In this document: piece after piece, positions 52,571-61,891 of the stretch
Layout of the letters: each line of letters opens with the position of its first letter
Position numbering within the stretch: the first letter of the stretch is position 1
DNA from: Archangium lipolyticum
Lineage (GTDB): Bacteria > Myxococcota > Myxococcia > Myxococcales > Myxococcaceae
Length of the DNA stretch: 64,000 nucleotides
Assembly (NCBI RefSeq): GCF_024623785.1
Contig: NZ_JANKBZ010000035.1
Coordinates: forward strand, 1-64,000
Reading direction: 5' to 3'
Program-made: the position numbers and the translations under genes
The notes under the pieces: generated by a model
Databases searched by the model: none
Seen by the model: only the letters and a program-made list of their open reading frames with translations
Told to the model about the DNA's origin: nothing

Positions 52571-55500
52571 TCAGGCGGCGCCAGCTCCGGGCATCTCGCC
52601 CACGCCGCGGATGAGCACCTCGCGCGGCTTGGCGCCGTCGGCCGGACCCACCACGCCGTCGCGCTCCATGCGTTCGATCATGCGCGCCGCGCGGTTGTAT
52701 CCGATGCGCATCTTGCGCTGGAGCATCGAGATGGACACCGCCCGCATCTCGCTCACCGTCGCGAGCGCCTGGTCGTACAGCTCGTCGGACAGCTCGTCCT
52801 CCTCGCCACCACCGCCCTCGGAGTCCTCGTCGCGCGGCTTGAGGATGGACTCGTCGTAGACGGGCTTGCCCTGCGACTTGAGGTGGTCCACCGCCTTCTT
52901 GATTTCGTTCTCCGACACGAAGGCGCCGTGCACGCGCTGCAGGTGCGCGCTCGTGGGCGGCATGATGAGCATGTCGCCCATGCCCAGCAGGGCCTCGGCG
53001 CCCACCGTACCGAGAATCGTCATCGAGTCCGGCTTGGAGCGCAGCATGAAGCTGATGCGCGTGGGGAAGTTGGCCTTGATGATGCCGGTGACGACGTCCG
53101 TGGACGGGCGCTGCGTGGCCACCATCAGGTGGATGCCGGCCGCGCGAGCCATCTGCGCCAGGCGCGCCACGTACGTCTCCACCTCGCGGCTGGCCACCAT
53201 CATCAGGTCCGCCAGCTCGTCGATGATGACGACGATGTAGGGCAGCTTCTTCCACTCCTTCTTCTCTTCCCGGGACGACTCCGAGTCCCCGGCGCCCTCG
53301 AGCGCGGCCTCCACGGCATCGGACATTCCGTCGTCGTCGTCCTCGCCCGCGGCCTCGGCGGCCACCGGGGCCTCCTCGGGCTCGGGCAGGGCCTCGCGCA
53401 GGTCCTCCATGTCATCCCTGGGCGCGGCGACCCCGGGGCCCGAGCTGGCGCTGGCCGGAGTGGACTCCTCGATGATGGCGTCCTCGGGCGTGGCCACGTC
53501 CACCACGACCACCTTCTTGGGCTTCTTCGGCGCGGCCTTCCTCGCGGACTCCTCGGCGGGCTTCGCGTTGGCCTTCTCCGCGTCCTGCGTCTCCACGAAC
53601 TTGTTGAAGCCGGCGATGTTGCGCACGCCCGCCTCGGACAGCATCTGGTAGCGCCGCTCCATCTCCTCCACGGCCCAGCGCAGCGCGAGCGCCGCCTTCT
53701 TCGGGTCCGTCACCACCGGCAGCAGCAGGTGGGGGATGCCCTCGTACACGGAGAGCTCGAGCATCTTCGGGTCCACCATGATGAAGCGGACCTCCTCCGG
53801 CGTGGACTTCAGGAGGATGCTCATGATCATCGAGTTCACCGCCACGGACTTACCGGAGCCGGTGGTACCCGCGATGAGCAGGTGGGGCGCCTTGGCCAGG
53901 TCGAAGACGTACGGCATGCCCTCGATGTCCTTGCCCACGCACATGGTGAGCTTGCTGGCGGACTTCTGGAACACGTCCTGCTCGGCGATCTCCTTGAGGT
54001 AGACCGTCTCGCGGTCGCGGTTGGGCACCTCGATGCCGACCACGCCCTTGCCGGGGATGGGCGCCACGATGCGCACGCGCATGGCCTCCATGGCCATGGC
54101 CAGGTCGTCCTGGAGCGCGGCGATCTTGCTCACCTTGATGCCGGGCCCCGGGAGGAACTCGTACATGGTGACCACGGGGCCGGGGCGGATCTCCACCACC
54201 TCGCCGGAGATGCCGAAGTCCGCGAGCTTCGCGCGCAGCTTCTCCGCCGTGGTGAGGAAAGCCTCTTTGTCCAGCGCGGAGCGCTCCTTCTTCTCGATCT
54301 CCAGCACGTCCAGCGGGGGCAGCGAGAAGCTGGTGCGGCCGCCCACGAACTGGAACTGCTCCTGCTCCTTCTTCTTGGCGACGACGGCGGTGGGCTTGGG
54401 CGGGGCCTTGGGCTCCACGATGAGCGGCGTGCGCGCGGCCAGCGCCGAGGGCGAAGCTGGCACGAGCGCCGAGGGCGCGGCCGGGGCCACCTGCGCGGGC
54501 AGGGCGGGCACGACGGGCCGGGCGGCCACCACCTCGTCGGCTGGAGCCGCCTCGGGCAGCTCGGCGGCCGGAGCCGGTCCGGTGACGATGTTCGGCATCT
54601 TGCCCCGCTTGCCACGCGGGGCCTCGGCGGACGCGGGGGGCGGCGCGTTGGGCACCGAGTTGGCGGCACCCGAGGGGGCCAGGAAGGACGCCCACACCGG
54701 ATCGGCTCCCGGCGCCGGACGGGAGGGCGCGGGCGGCGTGACGATGACGGGCGTGCTGGCGGGCTCGTCGGAGGGCTTCTTCTTCCCGGCCTCGCGAGCT
54801 TCCCTGGCGGCCTGCTTCGCGGCGGCGGCGCGCTCCTTCTCCTCCTGGCGGGCCAGGCGCACGGCCTCCTCGGCCATGGCCTCCGCATCGGCGGCCTCGG
54901 CCTCCGCCGCCAGACGCTCCGCCTCCTCGAGCTCGGCCTCCTCCTCCTCGAGCTGCGCGAGGAAGGCGGCCTCCTCCTCCTTCTCCTGGGCGAGGCGCTC
55001 CTGCCGCTCCTTGTAGTTGACCTTTTGCTGCTCCCAGAAGGAGAGGGCGTTCTCCTGGATGCGCCGGCCGACCACGGTGGCACCGGCCCACGCCAGCGAG
55101 CACAGCTTGAGGAAGGTGTACTGGGTGCCGACGATGAGCGCGGCGGCGCACACCGACGTCACCAGGATGACGGTGCCGACGGTGGAGAACAGCCCCACCA
55201 GCATGCCGCCGAGCGTGGCGCCCACGAAGCCGCCGGGCGGGTGGGCCTGGCCGGGCTGGTTGCCCAGGAAGAGCTGGGCCAGCACCGCGCCGCTGAGCGT
55301 CAGCAGCACGAAGGCCACCAGCTGCGGCCAGCGGCGCCGCTCCCGGCTGCCCACGAAGACCACCATGGCCGCGTAGACGCCGCACAGGGGGAGCAGATAG
55401 GCCCACACCCCGAGCATTCCCCGCAGGGCCTCGGCGACGAGGTGGCCCATGGGGCCCACCGCGTTCTGGAAGCCCGGCCCCCTGCGGTCCTTCACGTCGA

Positions 55501-55687
55501 AGGTGGCCACTGCGATCAAGGACAATACCGAGGCGACCATCAGGAAGAGGCCCACGAGGGCCCGTTGACCGGGACCCGCGTCTCCGCCCCCTCTCTTGGC
55601 CTTCTTCTCCGCGAGCGCCTTGCGGCGCGTGGCGATGTCCTGCCTCGAAAGGACCGTCTTCTCCGCTCTGGCCTTCCGTTCCGCCAT
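52571..55687 (-). CDS. ftsK: DNA translocase FtsK/SpoIIIE
   Basis: A 1038-residue chromosome-segregation motor. Four to five membrane segments (~45-195) are followed by a Lys/Glu coiled coil and a long Ala/Pro linker (~210-435). The motor follows: the alpha domain from ~450, Walker A GTTGSGKS (~607), IMVDPKMLELSVYEGIPHLL, then Walker B IVVIIDELADLMM (~812), ATQRPSTDVVTGIIKANFPTR and GMGDMLIMPP. The DNA-reading winged-helix gamma domain is at the C-terminus (YDQALATVSEMRAVSISMLQRK). Between FNKFVE and the Walker B strand lies an ~110-residue acidic/Ala insert not seen in typical FtsK. ATG 55687 and a clear promoter upstream support the start. Confidence 0.95.
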   Translation of the reverse strand: MAERKARAEKTVLSRQDIATRRKALAEKKAKRGGGDAGPGQRALVGLFLMVASVLSLIAVATFDVKDRRGPGFQNAVGPMGHLVAEALRGMLGVWAYLLPLCGVYAAMVVFVGSRERRRWPQLVAFVLLTLSGAVLAQLFLGNQPGQAHPPGGFVGATLGGMLVGLFSTVGTVILVTSVCAAALIVGTQYTFLKLCSLAWAGATVVGRRIQENALSFWEQQKVNYKERQERLAQEKEEEAAFLAQLEEEEAELEEAERLAAEAEAADAEAMAEEAVRLARQEEKERAAAAKQAAREAREAGKKKPSDEPASTPVIVTPPAPSRPAPGADPVWASFLAPSGAANSVPNAPPPASAEAPRGKRGKMPNIVTGPAPAAELPEAAPADEVVAARPVVPALPAQVAPAAPSALVPASPSALAARTPLIVEPKAPPKPTAVVAKKKEQEQFQFVGGRTSFSLPPLDVLEIEKKERSALDKEAFLTTAEKLRAKLADFGISGEVVEIRPGPVVTMYEFLPGPGIKVSKIAALQDDLAMAMEAMRVRIVAPIPGKGVVGIEVPNRDRETVYLKEIAEQDVFQKSASKLTMCVGKDIEGMPYVFDLAKAPHLLIAGTTGSGKSVAVNSMIMSILLKSTPEEVRFIMVDPKMLELSVYEGIPHLLLPVVTDPKKAALALRWAVEEMERRYQMLSEAGVRNIAGFNKFVETQDAEKANAKPAEESARKAAPKKPKKVVVVDVATPEDAIIEESTPASASSGPGVAAPRDDMEDLREALPEPEEAPVAAEAAGEDDDDGMSDAVEAALEGAGDSESSREEKKEWKKLPYIVVIIDELADLMMVASREVETYVARLAQMARAAGIHLMVATQRPSTDVVTGIIKANFPTRISFMLRSKPDSMTILGTVGAEALLGMGDMLIMPPTSAHLQRVHGAFVSENEIKKAVDHLKSQGKPVYDESILKPRDEDSEGGGGEEDELSDELYDQALATVSEMRAVSISMLQRKMRIGYNRAARMIERMERDGVVGPADGAKPREVLIRGVGEMPGAGAA

Positions 55688-55732
55688 GACTTCCTCACAC
55701 TCCCCGTAGCGGGCTGTAGCAGCCGTCCGCGG

Positions 55733-55760
55733 AGTGTAGGGAGGGAGGGGGTAGGGTCAA
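55733..55760 (-). promoter_or_regulatory. Promoter of ftsK
   Basis: On the minus strand TTGACC (55760-55755) and TACACT (55738-55733) are 16 bases apart. The predicted 5' leader is about 40 bases. Confidence 0.5.
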
Positions 55761-55871
55761 TTTTCCGGCTGGCCGTCCGGAGGTATACGGGGCTACCACT
55801 TTGAAGCACCAGCCGGGGGCGGAGCATGTATCTTGCCCTGGCCGAGTATCAGGACCAAGGAGACCTACATC

Positions 55872-56201
55872 ATGGCCCACCCGGACAAGCCGTCGTCGAC
55901 TGAAGAGGAATACTTCGCGCGCGAGGAGATCGAGAAGAAGCGCAAGCTGGCGCTCGAGCAGTCCCAGTCCCTGGCCGCCCAGCAGCGCGAGGAGCTCAAG
56001 AAGCTCCATTGGATGAAGTGCCCCAAGTGCGGCATGGACCTGCAGCCGGTCAAGCACGGCGACGTGGAGATCGAGACCTGCTTCAACTGCCACGGCATCT
56101 TCCTGGACGCGGGCGAGCTGGGGCGGCTCCAGCAGCAGATGTCGCACGAGAACAGCGGCAAGTGGATGGGCGCCGTCCTCAACCTGTTCAAGAACAAGTA
56201 G
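55872..56201 (+). CDS. Zinc-ribbon (zf-TFIIB type) protein
   Basis: A 109-residue protein. A charged coiled-coil-like helix (~10-45) precedes a zinc ribbon CPKC-x17-CFNCHGIFLDAGEL (~50-85), the form of the zf-TFIIB-type domain found in small bacterial proteins. The C-terminus is short and amphipathic. AAGGAG lies about 9 bases before ATG 55872. It is the first gene of an operon with gatC, gatA and gatB (14 bases to gatC). Partner and function are unknown. Confidence 0.75.
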   Translation: MAHPDKPSSTEEEYFAREEIEKKRKLALEQSQSLAAQQREELKKLHWMKCPKCGMDLQPVKHGDVEIETCFNCHGIFLDAGELGRLQQQMSHENSGKWMGAVLNLFKNK

Positions 56202-56215
56202 CGCGGAGGAGCCCC

Positions 56216-56503
56216 ATGAAGCTCACCGTCGAGCAGGTCCGACACGTGGCCACCCTGGCGCGGCTGTCGCTGACGTCCGAGGAGGAGGAGCGCTACGCCA
56301 CGCAGCTCTCCGCCATCCTGGACGCGGTGGCGCAGTTGCAGGAGCTCGACGTGAGCGGCGTGGAGCCGACCTCGCATGCCACGCTCGCGTCCTCGCTGCT
56401 GCGCGAGGACGTGACGCGGCCCTCGCTGCCACCGGAGAAGTCGCTGGCCAACGCACCGGCCAAGGTGGGCACCAGCTTCTCCGTCCCGAAGATCCTGGAG
56501 TGA
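56216..56503 (+). CDS. gatC: Asp-tRNA(Asn)/Glu-tRNA(Gln) amidotransferase subunit C
   Basis: A 95-residue small subunit of GatCAB, which amidates mischarged Asp-tRNA(Asn) and Glu-tRNA(Gln). The family start [19 protein letters not shown], the [20 protein letters not shown] middle and the [10 protein letters not shown] segment are intact. GGAGGA precedes ATG 56216. It stabilises the A-B complex and bridges them. gatA starts 4 bases after its stop. Confidence 0.93.
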   Translation: MKLTVEQVRHVATLARLSLTSEEEERYATQLSAILDAVAQLQELDVSGVEPTSHATLASSLLREDVTRPSLPPEKSLANAPAKVGTSFSVPKILE

Positions 56504-56507
56504 CGCC

Positions 56508-57968
56508 ATGCAGCTGACCGATCTCACCCTGCTGGAGCTGGCGGCGAAGCTGGCCTCGGGGGAAGTGACTTCCGTGGAAGCCACCCAGGCCTGCCTGGCG
56601 CGCATCTCCCAGGTGGACGGGAAGGTGAAGGCCTTCCTGCGGTTGGACGAGCACGGGGCGCTGGCGGCCGCCGAGGCCAGTGACGCGCGCCGCAAGTCCG
56701 GCAACCCGCACGGGCCGCTCGATGGCGTGCCGGTGGCCGTCAAGGACATCTTCCTCACCGAGGGCGTGGAGACCACCTGCGCCTCGCACATCCTGAAGGG
56801 CTTCGTCCCGCCGTACGACGCCACCACGGTGCGGCTGTTGAAGGAAGCGGGGATGCCGATCCTCGGCAAGCTCAACCAGGACGAGTTCGCGATGGGCTCG
56901 TCCAACGAGTCGAGCGCCTACGGCCCCTGCCACAACCCGTGGGACGTGACGCGCACGCCGGGAGGCTCCTCGGGAGGCTCGGCGGCGGCGCTGGCGGCGC
57001 GCGAGGTGTTCGGCACGCTGGGCACGGACACGGGCGGCTCCATCCGCCAGCCGGCGGCGCTCACCAACACCGTGGGCCTCAAGCCCACCTACGGGCGCGT
57101 GTCGCGCTATGGCGTCATCTCCTATGCCTCCTCGTTGGACGCGCCGGGCCCCATGGCGCGCACGGTGGGGGACGTGGCGGCGCTGCTCAAGGTGCTGGCG
57201 CGGCATGACCCGCTGGACTCCACCTCGGCACCGGCGGACGTGCCGGACTACCTGGCGGACCTGGAGCAGGGCGTGGCCGGGCTGAAGCTGGGCGTGCCGC
57301 GCGAGTACTTCGTCGAGGGGATGGATCCCGAGGTGGAGGCGGCGGTGCGCTCGGCGCTGAAGGAGTACGAGCGGCTGGGCGCCACGCTGGTGGACGTGTC
57401 GCTGCCGCACACGAAGTACGCGCTGGCCACGTACTACCTGCTGGCCCCGGCGGAGGCGTCGAGCAACCTGGCCCGCTACGACGGCGTGCGCTACGGGCAC
57501 CGGACGCGCGAGGCCAAGGGGCTCAAGGACATGTACGGCATGACGCGCGACGAGGGCTTCGGCCCCGAGGTGAAGCGCCGCATCATGCTGGGCACCTACG
57601 CGCTGTCGGCGGGGTACTACGACGCCTACTACCTGAAGGCGCAGAAGGTGCGGACGCTCATCCGCGAGGACTTCACCAAGGCCTTCACCCAGGTGGACGC
57701 GCTGGTGACGCCCACCTCGCCGGTGCCGGCCTTCAAGCTGGGCGAGAAGGTGAACGATCCGCTGTCCATGTACCTCATGGACGTGTGCACGCTGCCGTGC
57801 AACCTGGCGGGGCTGCCCGGTCTGTCGCTGCCGTGCGGCTTCACGAAGGCGGGCCTGCCCATTGGCTTGCAGCTCATGGGCCGCCCGTTCGACGAGGCGA
57901 AGCTGTTGCGCATTGGCCGGGCCTTCGAGCGCGAGCACGAGTTCACGCGCCGCCTGGCGCCCATCTGA
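56508..57968 (+). CDS. gatA: Asp-tRNA(Asn)/Glu-tRNA(Gln) amidotransferase subunit A
   Basis: A 486-residue amidase-signature enzyme that releases ammonia from glutamine. VAVKDIF carries the catalytic Lys, [16 protein letters not shown] and [13 protein letters not shown] supply the cis-Ser and nucleophile Ser, and [17 protein letters not shown] follows, all intact. The length and absence of insertions fit a standard GatA. It is translated from the same message as gatC and gatB. Confidence 0.96.
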   Translation: MQLTDLTLLELAAKLASGEVTSVEATQACLARISQVDGKVKAFLRLDEHGALAAAEASDARRKSGNPHGPLDGVPVAVKDIFLTEGVETTCASHILKGFVPPYDATTVRLLKEAGMPILGKLNQDEFAMGSSNESSAYGPCHNPWDVTRTPGGSSGGSAAALAAREVFGTLGTDTGGSIRQPAALTNTVGLKPTYGRVSRYGVISYASSLDAPGPMARTVGDVAALLKVLARHDPLDSTSAPADVPDYLADLEQGVAGLKLGVPREYFVEGMDPEVEAAVRSALKEYERLGATLVDVSLPHTKYALATYYLLAPAEASSNLARYDGVRYGHRTREAKGLKDMYGMTRDEGFGPEVKRRIMLGTYALSAGYYDAYYLKAQKVRTLIREDFTKAFTQVDALVTPTSPVPAFKLGEKVNDPLSMYLMDVCTLPCNLAGLPGLSLPCGFTKAGLPIGLQLMGRPFDEAKLLRIGRAFEREHEFTRRLAPI

Positions 57969-57988
57969 GAGGATTTCCGGGAGACGCC

Positions 57989-59428
<1,440 letters not shown>

Positions 59429-59437
59429 CTCGAAGGG

Positions 59438-59530
59438 ATGCGCCCCCTGTTCGCGGACCCGAAGACGGACTTCGTCTTCAAAATCGACCAGGCCCTTGCC
59501 GCTGAGAGTTCCACCGAGGCGCTGCGCTGA
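59438..59530 (+). pseudogene. Remnant of an Rpn/PD-(D/E)XK-transposase-family gene
   Basis: A 30-codon open frame starts 9 bases after gatB. Its first 15 residues, MRPLFADPKTDFVFK, match the conserved N-terminus of the Rpn/PDDEXK_2 family (ADPKNDFVFKKIFG form). The following residues lack the family sequence and the frame ends soon. It is best read as the ends of a once-longer gene joined by an internal deletion. The remaining short gap to 59556 holds nothing else recognisable. Confidence 0.5.
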
Positions 59531-59555
59531 GGGGCTGTAAGCGGAGCTCGCTGAA

Positions 59556-60272
59556 TCAGACGAGCCGGTGTCCCCCGTCGATGTGTACCACCTCTCCGGT
59601 GGTGAACCCGTTTCCCATCAGGAAGAGGGCGGCGTGAGCGATGTCGGAGGGTGCACCTACGCGCGCGACCGGAAGGCGGCGCGCGTGCTGCTCGAAGCGT
59701 TGTGCCTTGGCGTCGCCCGCGAAGCGGTCCCAGAAGGGGGTGTCGATCCAACCCGGGGACACCGCGTTCACCCGAGTCGGCGCGAGCTCCAGGGCCAGGG
59801 CTCGAACGAGTGAGACGAGGGCGCCGTTCACCGCCGCGACGACCGACCCGCCAGGCCCTGGCCGATCCGACGCGATTCCCGTGGTGAAGAGGAGCGAGCC
59901 ATTGGGCTCGAGCCTCGCGTATTTGGCGACGTGGAGCGCCGCCACGAGCTTGGAGTCGATGGTGCGGCGCGCCTCGGCGATCTCGAGCTGACGGATGGGT
60001 TGATAGTGGCCATGCACCGCCGTGACCACGACGTGGTGCGCGGGTGGATGTTCTTCGAAGAGCCGCCGCACCTGGGCCTCCTCGGTCACGTCGGCGGCGA
60101 AGGTGCGCACGCGGTGCGTCGCCCCGAGCCGGGCGGCGGCATCCGCGAGCTTCTGGGGAGAACGGCCCACCAGGGTCAACGAGGCTCCACCCTTCAAGCA
60201 GGCCTCGGCCACCCCGAGGCCAATGCCAGAGGAGCCCCCAATCACGACGACATGCTGGTTTTCGAGATTCAT
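59556..60272 (-). CDS. SDR-family protein lacking the Tyr-Lys catalytic pair
   Basis: A 238-residue short-chain dehydrogenase/reductase. The cofactor loop GGSSGIGLG (about residues 12-20) and TLVGRS indicate NAD(P) binding. Family-typical NAVSPGWIDTPFW and the IDGGHRLV C-terminus are present. At the position of the catalytic YxxxK, however, the sequence reads SVVAAVNGAL, so Tyr and Lys are replaced. The catalytic Ser region is FTTGIAS. It may act by another mechanism, bind ligand only, or belong to an atypical subfamily. It is divergent from a LysR gene across a palindromic region, so that regulator probably controls it. Confidence 0.8.
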   Translation of the reverse strand: MNLENQHVVVIGGSSGIGLGVAEACLKGGASLTLVGRSPQKLADAAARLGATHRVRTFAADVTEEAQVRRLFEEHPPAHHVVVTAVHGHYQPIRQLEIAEARRTIDSKLVAALHVAKYARLEPNGSLLFTTGIASDRPGPGGSVVAAVNGALVSLVRALALELAPTRVNAVSPGWIDTPFWDRFAGDAKAQRFEQHARRLPVARVGAPSDIAHAALFLMGNGFTTGEVVHIDGGHRLV

Positions 60273-60305
60273 GGCGCATTCGTAGCGTGGGCATCCGGTT
60301 GGCGG

Positions 60306-60346
60306 CCATGGGATGAAGTGACAAGCTCCATCCCATGGATGGGATG
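60306..60346. promoter_or_regulatory. Palindromic operator between the divergent SDR and LysR genes
   Basis: CCATGGGATG (60306-60315) and its exact complement CATCCCATGG (60329-60338) form a 10-base inverted repeat with a 13-base spacer. CATCCCAT (60329-60336) also pairs with ATGGGATG (60339-60346). Three half-sites thus lie in 41 bases spanning the LysR start region, the arrangement expected for a LysR-type regulator's binding site. Confidence 0.5.
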
Positions 60347-61243
60347 ATGTCATTGGAGGATGTGCGCATCTTCGTGGCCGTCGCGCGGCATTCGAGCTTC
60401 GTGGAGGCGGCGCGGCGCACGGGCGTGCCCACCAGCACGGTGAGCCGCAGGGTGGCGCAGTTGGAGGAGTCCCTGGGGACGCGCCTGCTCCAGCGCACCT
60501 CCCGGCGCGTGGGTCTCACCCACGAGGGCGCGCGGCTGCTCGAGCGCGCCGGGCCACTGCTCGACGAGTTGACGTCGGTGCTCGACAGGGCCGCGGATCG
60601 CGAGGACGAGCCTTCGGGCAGGCTCCGGGTGACGGCTCCCGTGATGACGGGGGCTCAGCGCATCGCTCCGGCGCTGTTCTCCTTCGCCGCCCGCCATCCC
60701 CGCCTCACCGTGGAGCTCGAGCTCACCAACTCCGTGGTGGATCTGGTCCAGGAAGGCATCGATCTGGCCTTTCGCGCTGGACCCATTCATGACGGAGAGC
60801 TGGTGGCGCGGCGCTTGTGGTCGGTTCCCTTCTCGCTCGCCGCTTCACCGGGGTTCGTGAGACAGGTGTTGAAGGGCCGCACCCAGCTCGAGCGGGGTTC
60901 GCTCGGCTCCGTGCCCGCCATCGTCGGCCAGCCTGGCGGGACCTGGCGCTTCCGCCGACGGGACGGTTCCATCGAGGAGCTCCGTCCGTGTGAGCGCTTC
61001 TGTGCGAACGATCCGCAGGTCGCCATCGCCGCAGCGGTACAGGGGCTGGGGGTGGTCCGGGCCGCCGACGAGGCCATCGAACAACAGGGCAAGGCACTCA
61101 TGCGGCTCACCGTGACGGGGCGCTCGGTCGAGCCACGCGACATGTTCGCGGTGTACCCATCCCGTCGATTGCTCTCCTCCCGGGTACGCCTGGCTCTGGA
61201 CTGGGTGATGGAGCACGGCCGGCCCAAGGGCGGACGCGAGTGA
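60347..61243 (+). CDS. LysR-family transcriptional regulator
   Basis: A 298-residue regulator. The N-terminal winged helix-turn-helix (~5-62: EDVRIFVAVARHSSFVEAAR, STVSRRVAQLEESLGTRL, QRTSRRVGLT) is intact, and a periplasmic-binding-like effector domain (~88-290) follows with GRLRVTAPVMTG and IDLAFRAGPIHDGELVARRL, features of the CrgA/DmlR-like branch. Starts at 60335, 60344 and 60347 are in frame; 60347 keeps the palindrome outside most of the coding region. It is divergent from the SDR gene, which it probably controls, and probably represses its own synthesis. Confidence 0.85.
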   Translation: MSLEDVRIFVAVARHSSFVEAARRTGVPTSTVSRRVAQLEESLGTRLLQRTSRRVGLTHEGARLLERAGPLLDELTSVLDRAADREDEPSGRLRVTAPVMTGAQRIAPALFSFAARHPRLTVELELTNSVVDLVQEGIDLAFRAGPIHDGELVARRLWSVPFSLAASPGFVRQVLKGRTQLERGSLGSVPAIVGQPGGTWRFRRRDGSIEELRPCERFCANDPQVAIAAAVQGLGVVRAADEAIEQQGKALMRLTVTGRSVEPRDMFAVYPSRRLLSSRVRLALDWVMEHGRPKGGRE

Positions 61244-61344
61244 GCGAAGATTGCAAGCCTTCCTGGATCTCCTTGACCCCTGACAAGTGCGCGCAGCATG
61301 GTGGCCGGTGTGGGCCCGTCGGACCCATCACAAAGGAGAAGCCC

Positions 61345-61821
61345 ATGCTGAGCAACATGCCCAAATCCGTCTTCAACGGCCTGGCGGCCCTGACGGTGGC
61401 GATCCCGATCGTGGCGTGGAGCAACCTGCCGCGCGTCCACAACGTCCAGTCGCGGTCGATCACCATGTTCTACGAGAGCGATTTCGCGCAGGGCCAGAAC
61501 ACCAACCACACGGTGGCGGAGGGCAACGCGACGTTCAGCTGGCAGGAGGGGACGCTCCACAGCTTTGGCAACCTGCGCGCGACCAACAAGGGCGGGGACA
61601 CCTTCGAGCTCAAGTTGGTGCGCGCCAGCTCCGCCGACGAGGATGAGATCTCCGGCGAATGGGACGTGTTCAAGAACGGCAACCCGACGTGCGCCGGTTG
61701 CAAGGGACACCTCTACGTGTCCACTCCGGACCTGGGGGATGACTACCTCAAGGGCTACGTCGAGAACGGCAAGGTCGGCTATTCCTTCCGCGCGGAGCTC
61801 TCGAACCGCTACGAGTATTGA
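61345..61821 (+). CDS. Small exported protein of unknown function
   Basis: A 158-residue protein. A hydrophobic segment near residues 8-26 ([18 protein letters not shown]) is either an uncleaved anchor or a signal peptide. The mature region is polar and beta-rich with many Asn, Asp and Gly, and one Cys pair (TCAGCKG). No family was recognised. ATG 61345 is supported by AAAGGAG 7 bases upstream. It is on the same strand as LysR, 101 bases later. A weak GC-rich inverted repeat follows the stop. Confidence 0.6.
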   Translation: MLSNMPKSVFNGLAALTVAIPIVAWSNLPRVHNVQSRSITMFYESDFAQGQNTNHTVAEGNATFSWQEGTLHSFGNLRATNKGGDTFELKLVRASSADEDEISGEWDVFKNGNPTCAGCKGHLYVSTPDLGDDYLKGYVENGKVGYSFRAELSNRYEY

Positions 61822-61891
61822 GGGGGCCCGCGCCGCGAGGGCGGGACGTTCACGGTTCGTGTTTCTGTTTCCGAAAACGATTGCTCCGCTC

